From NCBI GenBank assembly GCA_021781495.1, contig JAJXWS010000002.1, positions 48,594-112,593 of the forward strand: a stretch of 64,000 nucleotides of DNA. The letters are read 5' to 3'. The notes below the pieces were generated by a model. That model saw nothing but the letters and a program-made list of their open reading frames with translations, was not told the origin of the DNA and did no database searches. This DNA is from Acidobacteriota bacterium. GTDB taxonomy: Bacteria; Acidobacteriota; Terriglobia; Terriglobales; Acidobacteriaceae. Of the stretch, positions 40,786 through 51,576 are shown piece by piece (the stretch's first letter is position 1; the number at the start of each line of letters is the position of its first letter). The position numbers were made by a program, and so were the translations under genes.

Positions 40786-41862
40786 ATGGAAGAGGAACAG
40801 GACCAGCGGACGGATCCCCCGGCGGGGAGCCTGATGACACGGCTTGTGCCGTGGGTGGGCGGGGTGTGGGTTCTGCCGCTGCTGGTGGTGGCGCTGTGGC
40901 TGCATGCCACGTCGGAGGTGGACTTTGCGCTGGCGGTGATTGTCGCCACGCTGCTGGCACCTATTCCCATGGTGCTGCTGGCGCGCCGGTTGCAGAGGCA
41001 CTGGGAGGCGCGCGCGGAGAAGGCCGAGGAGAGCGCTGCACAACTGCGGCTGCAACTGGACACGGTGCGCTATCGCACGACGCGGCTGCGCGAGGAGTTG
41101 CAGGCGGCGGACCGGCAGGCGAGGCTGTCGCACCAGTTGACGCTGCTGGGGCAGTTCACGGCGGGATTCATGCATGAGTTCAACAATCCGCTGGCGATTG
41201 TGGCGGGGCGGATTGAGGTGCTGCTGGACGAGCGGAAAGACGATGCGGAGCTGTGCGGCGACTTGCAGCAGATGCTGAAGGAGACGCGGTACATGGGCAG
41301 CATTGCACGCACGCTGCTGCAGGCTCTGCGTCGCGAGCGCGGCGGCGAGGTGTTTGAGGCGTCGATGCCGCAGAAGGCGCTGGAGGAGGCTCTGGAGGCG
41401 TTTCGGCCGGGGGCCCGCGCGCAGGGAGTGAAGCTGCTGGAGGAGTTTGGCGAAGCGCCCAGGGTGGATGTGCCGGAGCACGTGGTGGGCGAGGTGGTGC
41501 GGGGACTTATCAGCAATGCGCTGGAGGCCCTGAAAGACACGGAAGATGCGGCGATCTGGGTGCGGCTGGAGCCCTACCGGACGGCGGGCGCGAAGGTGGT
41601 GGCGCGGGTGGAAGACAACGGGCCGGGAGTGCCGGAGACGATTCGCGAGCATCTGTTTGAGCCGTTTATCACGCAGAGCAGCGGACGGGAGCGGCTGGGG
41701 CTGGGATTGTTTCTGGCGGCGAGCCTGCTGGATATGTACGATGGCCGGATTCGTTATGAAGCGCGGGAGGAAGGCGGCGCCAGCTTTGTGATTGAGCTGC
41801 CGCCGGCGCGGTTTACGCGTGGCCAGCCTTACCATTGGTTTGCCGGAGGAGCGACGGAGTGA
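40786..41862 (+). CDS. Membrane sensor histidine kinase
   Basis: Two TM helices; H-box GFMHEFNNPLAIVAG; VEDNGPGVPETIREHLFEPF; GLGLFLAASLLDMY. Confidence 0.92.
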   Translation: MEEEQDQRTDPPAGSLMTRLVPWVGGVWVLPLLVVALWLHATSEVDFALAVIVATLLAPIPMVLLARRLQRHWEARAEKAEESAAQLRLQLDTVRYRTTRLREELQAADRQARLSHQLTLLGQFTAGFMHEFNNPLAIVAGRIEVLLDERKDDAELCGDLQQMLKETRYMGSIARTLLQALRRERGGEVFEASMPQKALEEALEAFRPGARAQGVKLLEEFGEAPRVDVPEHVVGEVVRGLISNALEALKDTEDAAIWVRLEPYRTAGAKVVARVEDNGPGVPETIREHLFEPFITQSSGRERLGLGLFLAASLLDMYDGRIRYEAREEGGASFVIELPPARFTRGQPYHWFAGGATE

Positions 41863-43259
41863 GCCGCATAGTGGTGATTGACGATGAGCCAGCGCTGGGC
41901 GAGAACATCCAGCGCATGCTGCGCCTTCCGGGGGCCACGGTACAGACGTTTACGGATCCGGCGAAGGGGCTGGCGTGCGCGCTGGCGCATCCTCCGGACC
42001 TGGTGCTGCTGGATGTGCGGATGCCGGGGATGTCGGGCGAGGAGGTATTTGCCCGGCTGCACGAGGAGCATCCGGCGCTGCCGATTGTGTTTTTGACGGC
42101 GTATGGGTCAGTGGAGAGCGCGGTGCTGGCGATGCGCAACGGCGCATTTGACTACCTGCAGAAGCCTTTCAAGCGCGAAGACCTGATGCTGGTGGCGAAG
42201 CGGGCGCTTTCGCACTCTTCGCTGGAGCACGAGGTGGCAAGGCTGAAGGGGCGTCTGGAGTCGCTGGGCGACACGGACGCGGCGCAGAGCCACAGTCCGG
42301 CGATGCTGGAGCAGATGGAGAAATGCCGCCGTGCCGCAGCCACGGATGCCACGGTGATGATCCTGGGCGAGAGCGGAACGGGCAAGGAAGTGATGGCGCG
42401 GTTTTTGCACTCGATGAGCCGCCGCAAGGATGGCCCGTATGTGCCGGTGGAGTGCAGCGCGATGCCGGGGGCGCTGATTGAGAGCGAGCTTTTTGGCTAC
42501 GAGAAGGGCGCCTTTACCGGGGCGGAGCGGATGAAGAAGGGGCTGATCGAGTCGGCCGACGGCGGAACGCTGTTCCTGGACGAGATTGGCGACCTGGGAG
42601 TGGAGTCGCAGACGCGGCTGTTCCGGTTTGTGGAAGAGCGGGCGCTGCGCCGGCTGGGCGGACTGACGCAAGTGAAGGTGGATTGCCGCATCCTGTGCGC
42701 GACCAACCAGGACCTGATGGCCAAGATCAAGGCGGGATCGTTTCGCGAGGAGCTCTTCTACCGGTTGAGCGTGGTGACGGTGAAGCTGCCGCCGCTGCGG
42801 GAGCGGCCGGAGGATATTCCGCATCTGGCGCGGTTCTTTCTGGAGCGGTTTTCGCGGCGATATGGGAAGAGCGTTTCCGGCTCTCCGCAGTTCTATGAGG
42901 CACTGCTGAGACGGCGCTGGCAGGGGAATGTGCGGGAGCTGAAGAACGTGATGGAACGGCTGCTGGCGCTGCATCCGGGCGGCATTCTGCGGCCGGAGGA
43001 TCTGGAAGAGGAGATTCAGCAGCAGGAAGGCATTGGGCACCTGGCCGTTTTGCCGTGGAAGGATGCGCGAGACCGGTACCTGGCGGGCTTTGAGAAGTCC
43101 TATGCGCAGGCGGTGCTGGCGCGTTGCGGGGGGAACGTGAGCGCAGCGGCGCGCGAGGCCGGGGTGGACCGGAAGACCTTCTATCTGTTGCTGAAAAAGG
43201 ACAGGGAACCGCAGGGTGGGGAATTCATTCCTCAACTTGAGCCGGGGATCGGGGAGTAG
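41859..43259 (+). CDS. Sigma-54-dependent response regulator (NtrC family)
   Basis: Receiver LVLLDVRMPGMSGEE; GESGTGKE Walker A; GAFTGAERMKKGLIE; Fis-type HTH; GTG start overlaps kinase stop. Confidence 0.95.
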   Translation: MSRIVVIDDEPALGENIQRMLRLPGATVQTFTDPAKGLACALAHPPDLVLLDVRMPGMSGEEVFARLHEEHPALPIVFLTAYGSVESAVLAMRNGAFDYLQKPFKREDLMLVAKRALSHSSLEHEVARLKGRLESLGDTDAAQSHSPAMLEQMEKCRRAAATDATVMILGESGTGKEVMARFLHSMSRRKDGPYVPVECSAMPGALIESELFGYEKGAFTGAERMKKGLIESADGGTLFLDEIGDLGVESQTRLFRFVEERALRRLGGLTQVKVDCRILCATNQDLMAKIKAGSFREELFYRLSVVTVKLPPLRERPEDIPHLARFFLERFSRRYGKSVSGSPQFYEALLRRRWQGNVRELKNVMERLLALHPGGILRPEDLEEEIQQQEGIGHLAVLPWKDARDRYLAGFEKSYAQAVLARCGGNVSAAAREAGVDRKTFYLLLKKDREPQGGEFIPQLEPGIGE

Positions 43260-43318
43260 ACTCCCCACGCGGCAGTAGGAATGGGCGTTAAGTTACTGAA
43301 ACGATTAGAGCGTGGGTT

Positions 43319-43334
43319 TGGTCTGTGACTTGCT
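43319..43334 (+). promoter_or_regulatory. Candidate sigma-54 (-24/-12) promoter
   Basis: TGGtctgtgacTTGCT (GG-N10-GC) 26 bp upstream of the ATG at 43361, directly downstream of a sigma-54 activator gene. Confidence 0.55.
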
Positions 43335-43360
43335 AAGGGAATGGCAGGGAGCAGCCAAAG

Positions 43361-44692
43361 ATGAAATTCTGGAAATCAGGCTTCAAGACATTCCTTTTTC
43401 TCTCAGTTCTATTTCTATTGATGCCTCAGCCGGGGCATGCGATTCCGGCATTTGCTCGGAAGTTTGGCGTAAAGTGCTACACCTGTCACACCATTCCACC
43501 CGCGTTGAACAAGAACGGCTACATGTTCAAGCGGTTGGGATATCGTATGCCTCCGGACGAGATGGACGGAAGCAAGCCGGCACCGAAGGTGAGCGAGCTG
43601 GACAAGGACATCAAGTTCAGCCTCACGAATTCGTTTGCCGTGATTCTGCAGGGCAGCGTTACCGAGGATAAGACAGTATCGGATTCAGGAACGACGACGT
43701 CGGTTTCTCCGTCGACCTCCTGCGGCAGCGATACGTCCTCCTCGTCCACATGCTCGAGCTTCAACCTGGACGAAGCGGCGATGTTCTTTGCCGGCGCGGT
43801 TCCGGACTCGGGCTTCTCCTACTTTGGGCACTATGAACTGTACCAGGACGGCGGCAGCGGTCTGGAGCAGGGTTTTGGCGTTTACACGGGCGGCCGCGCC
43901 AACAGCAGCTACTTTGTGAAGGGCGGCGAAATTCACATGCAGGAAGGTGAGGGAACGCGCGCAGCGATGTTCTACAACCTTTTCCCTGACCCGTCTTACA
44001 CGCTGACGAATGTTGATCCGATCGGCTTCACGCTGGATCAGCATCCGACGGGTGTGGACTTCGGCTACACGTGGGCGTCTCCGTACTTCGGCAAGATCTT
44101 TGCGGTATCGGCAAAGGTGACCAATGGTCTGGCCGCGGACGGCAGCGAAATTCTGAACGGCTCAACGAAGAACTCGAAGGATGTGTGGGCGGACGCGGAC
44201 TACTGGTTTGGACCGGATGGCGGCGTGACGGTGATGATGTATCGCGGCTCGAAGGATCAGAACCAGACGGATGCCAACGGCAATCCATTCACCTTCAGGC
44301 CGACCTTCTATCGCGTAGGCGCATTCGGCAACTACCTGTTCTTTGACAAGCTGGATCTGTTGGGCGGCTACATCCACAGCAATGATGACTGGCTGTGGAA
44401 CCAGGGCGGAACGATGTCGCACTACACGGCCAACAGCTACCGCGGAGAGGCTGATTACTACATCAAGACCGGAACGGCGCTGATGGCGCGGTTCGATCGC
44501 TCGAACCAGAAGATCGATCCCAATCCGCTGATGCACACGCGGGCATGGGGTGTTGGCGCCGAGCATGCGATGACGGACCTGGGCAATGTGGTGGTTCGTG
44601 CGACGTACAATCAGGAGCACGATGGCGACCCCGTTGCGCTGGTAGGCAGCACCGACAAGAAGTTCATGCTGGACTTCCGGTTCATGTGGTAA
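43361..44692 (+). CDS. Predicted outer-membrane porin-cytochrome fusion with single N-terminal heme (Cyc2-like layout)
   Basis: Signal peptide, AIPAFARKFGVKCYTCHTIPPALNKNGYMFKRLGY, then aromatic-rich alternating strands ending ...KKFMLDFRFMW (terminal aromatic as in OMPs). Confidence 0.7.
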   Translation: MKFWKSGFKTFLFLSVLFLLMPQPGHAIPAFARKFGVKCYTCHTIPPALNKNGYMFKRLGYRMPPDEMDGSKPAPKVSELDKDIKFSLTNSFAVILQGSVTEDKTVSDSGTTTSVSPSTSCGSDTSSSSTCSSFNLDEAAMFFAGAVPDSGFSYFGHYELYQDGGSGLEQGFGVYTGGRANSSYFVKGGEIHMQEGEGTRAAMFYNLFPDPSYTLTNVDPIGFTLDQHPTGVDFGYTWASPYFGKIFAVSAKVTNGLAADGSEILNGSTKNSKDVWADADYWFGPDGGVTVMMYRGSKDQNQTDANGNPFTFRPTFYRVGAFGNYLFFDKLDLLGGYIHSNDDWLWNQGGTMSHYTANSYRGEADYYIKTGTALMARFDRSNQKIDPNPLMHTRAWGVGAEHAMTDLGNVVVRATYNQEHDGDPVALVGSTDKKFMLDFRFMW

Positions 44693-44704
44693 GGGGAGAG
44701 GACA

Positions 44705-45112
44705 ATGCACAAAGCAATTCAATGGATGGCAATTGCCTGTATGAGCGCGCCGCTGTTTGTGGTTGCGCAGAGCAGCAACGTAACGCTTCCGCAGGATAAG
44801 GGGCCGAGCTCTATCAATGTCTCTTCGTATCCGCCGGAGCAGCAGAAGGCCTACAAGGTGTTTGTGGACAAGTGCGCGAAGTGCCACACGATTGCTCGCC
44901 CGATCAACACGTCGATGAGCAAGCCGGAGTGGGAGCGCTATGTGAAGCGCATGATGCACAAGCCGAACTCGGGCATCAGCGACAAGCAGGCGAAGGACAT
45001 CTTCGAGTTCCTGGCGTATGACCAGCAGGTTCGCAAGGACAAGAATCCCTCCGCCTTCTACAAGTCGCTTTCCGATGCAGAGATCGAGAAGCTGAAGGCG
45101 CAACAGCACTAA
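44705..45112 (+). CDS. Periplasmic monoheme cytochrome c
   Basis: Signal peptide; KCAKCHTIARPIN; MSKPEWERYVKRMMHKPNSGISDKQAKDIFEFL. Confidence 0.85.
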   Translation: MHKAIQWMAIACMSAPLFVVAQSSNVTLPQDKGPSSINVSSYPPEQQKAYKVFVDKCAKCHTIARPINTSMSKPEWERYVKRMMHKPNSGISDKQAKDIFEFLAYDQQVRKDKNPSAFYKSLSDAEIEKLKAQQH

Positions 45113-45166
45113 GACGTGCGCAGGGATTGTTCCTTGCCACATAACCGCAAGTTGCTTTACCTGGAC

Positions 45167-45205
45167 CCCGGCGAGCATCTGGCCCGCTCGCCGGGAGTAT
45201 TTTCA
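45167..45205 (+). terminator. Intrinsic terminator inside the electron-transfer cluster
   Basis: CCCGGCGAGC-n9-GCTCGCCGGG (10-bp perfect stem) followed by agtatttt. Confidence 0.75.
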
Positions 45206-45276
45206 AAAGAAGTCAGGGAAGCGCGGGCCATGGCTGTTGAGTGTAGTTGCTGAGAATTTTTGGAGGTTGGGACCGC

Positions 45277-47121
45277 ATGAGCTATTCCATCAAGATCCCG
45301 GACAGGGAGTACTTTGACAAAAATATTCCCTGCCAGTCGGCCTGCCCGATTCATACCGAGTGCGGACGCTATGTGCAGGCGATTGGGATCTCGCAGGACG
45401 AAGAAGCCTATCTGCTGGCACGCGCGCCAAATCCGTTTGCGTATGTGCTGGGAAGGATCTGCGCGCATCCATGCGAGGATAACTGCCGCCGCGGGAAGAT
45501 TGACGAGCCGATTGCCATTTGTGCGCTGAAGCGCTACGCGACAGACAGGCACAACCTGGGCATGGGGCATGATCCGGCAAGGAAGGCCCTGCCGAAGGTC
45601 GCAAAGCGAGACAAGAAGATTGCAGTAGTGGGAGCGGGTGTGTGCGGACTGACGTGCGCGCACGACCTGGCGCTGCTGGGTTACACGGTGGAGGTGTTCG
45701 AGTCCGCGCCGGTGCCGGGAGGCATGCTGTACCTGGGGATTCCGCATTTTCGCCTTCCGCGGGAAATCATCAAGATGGAGGTCGACCACATCCTGAGCAT
45801 GGGTGTGACGCTGCATACGCGGGTGACGGTGGGGCGCGACATCTCCTTTGCCGAACTGCGTTCGAAGTTTGATGCAGTGCTGCTGTCGACCGGTTTGAAC
45901 AAGGGGCGCGAACTGAATATTCCGGGCGCGCACCTGGCGGGCGTTTATAACGGCATCGATTTTCTGATCAACGTGAATCTCGGCTTTGAGATTGAGCTGG
46001 GGAAGCGCGTTGTGGTGGTGGGCGGCGGCAATGTGGCGATTGATGTGGCGCGCGCTGCCGTTCGACTGGTGCAGGAAGCCGAGGATGTTGCAAGGCCCGC
46101 CACGAATGGGGATGAAAAGAACATTCAGCCTGCGCTGGATGCGGCTCGTCTGGCTCTGCGCTCCGGCGCCGAGCAGGTGAACATGGTCAGCCTGGAGTCG
46201 CGCGCACAGATGCCTGCATGGAAGGGCGAGGTGGACGAGGCCGAGCATGAAGGCATTGTGGTGGACAACGGCTGGGGCCCGAAGGAGATTGTGGGCGAGA
46301 ACGGCGTGGTGACCGGACTGCGTGTTCGCCGCTGCCTGACGGTGTTTGACGAGAACGGGCGCTTTAATCCCGCGTTCAGCGATGAGGAGAAGGTAATTCC
46401 GTGCGACAGCGTTGTCCTGGCAATCGGACAGCAGGCGGATCTCTCGTATCTGAACACGGATGACGGCGTGCAGGTAACGCCGCGCGGCATTCTGAAGATC
46501 AATGAGGATTTGAGTACGACGTCTGCGGGCGTGTTTGCGGGCGGCGATGTGGCGTTCGGGCCGCGCATCCTGGTGGAGGCGGTGGCGAATGGTCACAAGG
46601 CAGCGCGATCCATTCACCTCTACCTGAACGGCAAGACGGAAAAGACGCAGCGCAGCCGGTTCCGCATCATGCCGAACTGGAAGATGCCGAGCGGGTTCCT
46701 GACCACGCCGCGGCAGAAGATGCCCATGCTGGCGAACAATCGCCGCATCGGCATTGCCGAGGTGGAGCTGGGCTTTGATGAAGAGCAGGGCCGGGCAGAG
46801 GGAAGCCGCTGCCTGAAGTGCCAGGTGAACACCATTTTTGACGGGTCCAAGTGCATTCTGTGCGCGGGCTGCGTGGACATTTGCCCCGAGCGGTGCCTGC
46901 GGCTTGTGGACCTGGTGCAGGTTAAGGGCGATGAGCGCTATGACGCGCTGATCCGGCAGCGCTACGGAGTGTCCGCTGCCGAGCTGCCGGCAGGACAGGC
47001 AGGCGCGATTATCAAGAACGAAGAAAAGTGCATCCGGTGCGGGCTGTGCGCGGACCGGTGTCCAACCCAGGCCATCACGATGGAGGCACTGGAACGGCAG
47101 GAACGGGAAGTCTTTGAATAG
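45277..47121 (+). CDS. GltD-like NAD(P)-binding flavoprotein with N-terminal Fe-S motifs and C-terminal 2x[4Fe-4S] ferredoxin domain
   Basis: CQSACPIHTECGRYVQAI; VVGAGVCGLTCAHDLALLGYTVEVFES; VVVGGGNVAIDVARAA; CILCAGCVDICPERC and CIRCGLCADRCPTQA. Confidence 0.9.
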   Translation: MSYSIKIPDREYFDKNIPCQSACPIHTECGRYVQAIGISQDEEAYLLARAPNPFAYVLGRICAHPCEDNCRRGKIDEPIAICALKRYATDRHNLGMGHDPARKALPKVAKRDKKIAVVGAGVCGLTCAHDLALLGYTVEVFESAPVPGGMLYLGIPHFRLPREIIKMEVDHILSMGVTLHTRVTVGRDISFAELRSKFDAVLLSTGLNKGRELNIPGAHLAGVYNGIDFLINVNLGFEIELGKRVVVVGGGNVAIDVARAAVRLVQEAEDVARPATNGDEKNIQPALDAARLALRSGAEQVNMVSLESRAQMPAWKGEVDEAEHEGIVVDNGWGPKEIVGENGVVTGLRVRRCLTVFDENGRFNPAFSDEEKVIPCDSVVLAIGQQADLSYLNTDDGVQVTPRGILKINEDLSTTSAGVFAGGDVAFGPRILVEAVANGHKAARSIHLYLNGKTEKTQRSRFRIMPNWKMPSGFLTTPRQKMPMLANNRRIGIAEVELGFDEEQGRAEGSRCLKCQVNTIFDGSKCILCAGCVDICPERCLRLVDLVQVKGDERYDALIRQRYGVSAAELPAGQAGAIIKNEEKCIRCGLCADRCPTQAITMEALERQEREVFE

Positions 47122-47132
47122 GGGAGCAGGGA

Positions 47133-47588
47133 ATGAATCGTCGAGCTTTTCTAAGTTGGGGCACGGCAGGAATGGTATCGCTCAGTTCCGCAGTTGCAGT
47201 GAGCATGGGCGCTGTGGCCCGGTTCCTGATGCCAAGTGTGTTTTATGAGCCGCCGCAAACGTTCAAGATAGGCAAACCGGGCGACTACGCATTCGGCGTG
47301 CCGACGTTTCTGGTGGACGAGAAGATATTTGTGTTTCATGACCGCGACAGGGGCTTTTCTGTTGCGAGCGCAGTTTGCACGCACCTGGGATGCACAGTTG
47401 CGCACTTCCAGAGCGATCAGAAGTTCCACTGCCCGTGCCACGGCAGCGTGTTTGCCGCGGACGGATCAGTGGTGCATGGTCCCGCGCCCAAGCCGCTGAA
47501 CTGGTTTGAGGTGATCCTGGCCCGTGACGGGCAGCTGCAGGTGGACAAAGACAAGATTGTGCCGGCGACTTACCGGTTGATGGTGTAG
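47133..47588 (+). CDS. Rieske [2Fe-2S] protein
   Basis: [10 protein letters not shown] Tat-like start; [11 protein letters not shown] and CPCHGSVF cluster ligands. Confidence 0.94.
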   Translation: MNRRAFLSWGTAGMVSLSSAVAVSMGAVARFLMPSVFYEPPQTFKIGKPGDYAFGVPTFLVDEKIFVFHDRDRGFSVASAVCTHLGCTVAHFQSDQKFHCPCHGSVFAADGSVVHGPAPKPLNWFEVILARDGQLQVDKDKIVPATYRLMV

Positions 47589-47590
47589 CG

Positions 47591-48876
<1,286 letters not shown>

Positions 48877-48877
<1 letters not shown>

Positions 48878-50268
48878 TGGGACGCAGATTACCACAGGCT
48901 TTTTTTGCACTGAGTTTGCTTGCACTGGCGTTGATTGTGGCTGCCGTATGGCAGGCCTCAACACCGTCGTGGAAGACGTATCAGCGCCAGTTCCTGCAGC
49001 TTGAAGCACAAGGCGAGCCGAATGCGGCCGCCAAGGCTGCGGTACTGGCGACGCCCCTGGAGATTCACCAGGTGCTGTTGCCGGGCCTGCAGCGGGTGGA
49101 CCGCTGCACGACCTGCCACCTTGGAGTGGATGATCCGACGATGAAGAATGCGCCGGAGCCGTTCCGCTATCACGTTGGACTGGGAACGAACGTGCCTTCG
49201 AAGTTCGGGTGCACGATCTGCCACGGTGGGCAGGGACTGGCTACGGACCAGAAGAATGCACACGGGAATGTCGACTTCTGGCAGACCCCGCTGCTTGCCA
49301 AGGACTATATTCGGGCCTCGTGCGGACGCTGCCACAAGGAAGGCGATATTCCGGGCGTTCCGGAGCTGGCGGAAGGACGGCACCTGTTTGAGACGCAGGG
49401 CTGCCGCGGATGCCACAAGCTGGATGGCGTGGGCGGAAGCATTGGCCCGGACCTCTCAGAAGAGGGAGCGAGCCAGCGGTCGCCGGAGTGGCTGGAGAAG
49501 CACTTCCTTACGCCGTCGGTGGTTTCGCCGGGCTCGGCGATGCCGAACTTTCACTTTACGCGGGAACAGGCGCGCGCTCTGACGTACTACATGCTCTCTC
49601 TGACGAACCAGGATATGGGCACGTATTACTCCAGCCTGCGCACGATTCCGAGCTCGAGCTACGGGCGTGAACTGTTCGTGGAGAAGAACTGCATTGTCTG
49701 CCATGCAATTGGCGGCGTGGGCGCGAAGGTCGGGCCGGATCTGATGGGCGTGACACAGCGTCACTCGCGCGAGTGGCTGGATGAGCAGCTGGTGAATCCG
49801 CAGCTGGTGTATCCGGGCAGCGCCATGCCGGAGTACGACCTGGATACGAACTCGCGCAAGGCATTGGTGGCATACCTGGCAACGGCTACATCCGAGGATG
49901 CGCAATTGATCCTGTCTGGCAAGAAGAGTACGCTGACGCCGGAGGATGCTGCGATTGAAGCGGGCAAGAGCAACTTTGCACGCTTTGGTTGCGCGGGTTG
50001 CCACGGAACCGAGTTGCAGGGCGGCGTGCCGAATCCGAATGCGCAGGGCGGACAGGTTCCCTCGCTGCTGCATCTGTCGGATGACTACACGAAGGACGAG
50101 GTGATTGAAGTGATCCGGAACGGGCGCATGCCTCCGCTGGACAACGCTTCAGGCCCGACTCCGCCGCTGTATATGCCGTCGTGGAAGCATCTGCTGAGCG
50201 AAGAGGACATTCACGAGATTGTGGAGTTCCTCTGGTCGAAGCAGCAGAAGGCGAAGGATTCCTGGTAG
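48877..50268 (+). CDS. Membrane-anchored hexaheme cytochrome c
   Basis: N-terminal TM; six CxxCH motifs (CTTCH, CTICH, CGRCH, CRGCH, CIVCH, CAGCH); TAATG overlap with cytochrome b stop (tracked ORF opens at 48847). Confidence 0.93.
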
Positions 50269-50299
50269 AGCGGAATTCATCGACTGCGAAGGCATGAAA

Positions 50300-50340
50300 G
50301 GATTCCTCCGTTTGATTGCAGGCGGAGGAATCCTTGTTTG
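50300..50340 (+). terminator. Stem-loop after hexaheme cytochrome gene
   Basis: GGATTCCTCCG-n12-CGGAGGAATCC (11-bp perfect) followed by ttgtttg. Confidence 0.7.
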
Positions 50341-50392
50341 TAGTTGGCAACAGAGATTGCAGGCAACGAAGTTGAACAGGGATTGCGGAAAA

Positions 50393-50905
50393 GTGAAGCG
50401 AAGAATCAGGCATCGATGGGTGGCAGCCGTGGCGCTGGTGACGGTGGCGGCTTTCGGCGTCTCGCGGGCGGCACAGGGGCCCGCCACCGCGGATGTGAAG
50501 GTTGCGCAGCCGGGGAAGATCTATCCGGCGCCGACGAACTTGAAGGTGCTGCCGAAGAACTCGACGGGGCAGCAGGTGCACGACACGATGAAGGAGTGGT
50601 CTGACTCCATGAGCGTGGAGTGCTCCGCCTGCCACGCGGAGGTTCCGGGGAAGAAGGGGCCGGATGGGAAGCCGCTGCTGAACTTTGCGGACGACTCAAA
50701 GCCGATGAAGGATGTGGCGCGGATGATGTACACCATGACCGATGAGATCAACAGCAGCTACATTGCCAAGGTGGAGGGATCGGGGTTGCCGGTGACCTGC
50801 GGGACTTGCCACCAGGGCAAGATAAGCCCCGAGCCTTACGAGAAGAAGAAACCGCAGCCGAAGAATCTGGGACCTGCGCCGGGCGAAGGCCCGATACCGG
50901 AGTAG
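50393..50905 (+). CDS. Diheme cytochrome with photosynthetic-reaction-centre cytochrome c-like fold
   Basis: Signal peptide; CSACH and CGTCH; KPMKDVARMMYTMTDEIN preceding the second motif, as in the RC cytochrome family; probable GTG start, tracked ORF opens at 50219. Confidence 0.78.
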   Translation: MKRRIRHRWVAAVALVTVAAFGVSRAAQGPATADVKVAQPGKIYPAPTNLKVLPKNSTGQQVHDTMKEWSDSMSVECSACHAEVPGKKGPDGKPLLNFADDSKPMKDVARMMYTMTDEINSSYIAKVEGSGLPVTCGTCHQGKISPEPYEKKKPQPKNLGPAPGEGPIPE

Positions 50906-51079
50906 GAGCAGCAGACTCTGGGCTAAGAGCGCGTTGCGCGCAGGACGAGGTTTGGGCCGAGCGCGCTCAGCGGCTGTCGCAATCGGGAACCGTACACAGT
51001 ACAATCCAAGGAGAGAGAGCCGTGGCTACGGGCCGCTGGCGCTCTCTGTAGCGGCGATGCGTAGAGCATCTGCCGACGG

Positions 51080-51164
51080 GCGAAAGTGGCGGAATTGGCA
51101 GACGCACCAGACTTAGGATCTGGCGGGGAAACCCATGAGGGTTCGAGTCCCTCCTTTCGCACCA
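51080..51164 (+). tRNA. tRNA-Leu (anticodon TAG), CCA encoded
   Basis: Acceptor GCGAAAG/CTTTCGC; anticodon arm CCAGA-CTTAGGA-TCTGG; variable arm; GGTTCGAGTCC T-loop; ACCA end. Confidence 0.96.
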
Positions 51165-51254
51165 GGAATCTGCCCAGGGCTGGTGGCAGCGCGGCAGCGC
51201 GATGCCGAAGTTCGCGGGCGAGCCGGCGGGGTAATGCACTAAGCTGGTGGAATC

Positions 51255-51560
51255 ATGAGTACAACACCAGCACAGCCCCAAGTAAAGCTCACTCAGACTG
51301 CGGACTACCGCGAATCTTATGCCAACAGCGTGCATGTGCGCGTGAGCGTATGGGATTTTCAGCTTGTATTCGGACTGGCGTCGAGCGAGAGCCCGGAAGA
51401 GGTGACGATTCGCAATCACCAGGCGATCTACCTGAGCCCGCAGCAGGCCAAGGCTCTGTGGAATGTACTGGGGCAGAACCTGGCCCAGTATGAGCAGGCC
51501 TTCGGCACGCTGAATCTGGAGCCGCAGAGCCATGGATTTCCGCAGGGACCGGTGAATTAG
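51255..51560 (+). CDS. DUF3467 domain protein
   Basis: YRESYANSVHVRVSVWDFQLVFGL..HQAIYLSPQQAKALWNVLGQNLAQYE. Confidence 0.85.
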   Translation: MSTTPAQPQVKLTQTADYRESYANSVHVRVSVWDFQLVFGLASSESPEEVTIRNHQAIYLSPQQAKALWNVLGQNLAQYEQAFGTLNLEPQSHGFPQGPVN

Positions 51561-51576
51561 GCAAGAGCCGGAAGCC

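Noticed and set aside
43361-44692. Definitive iron oxidase annotation
   Set aside because: Layout resembles Cyc2 but function cannot be assigned from sequence reading alone.
50393-50905. Evidence for phototrophy
   Set aside because: Only the cytochrome fold is present; no reaction-centre or chlorophyll genes in the window.
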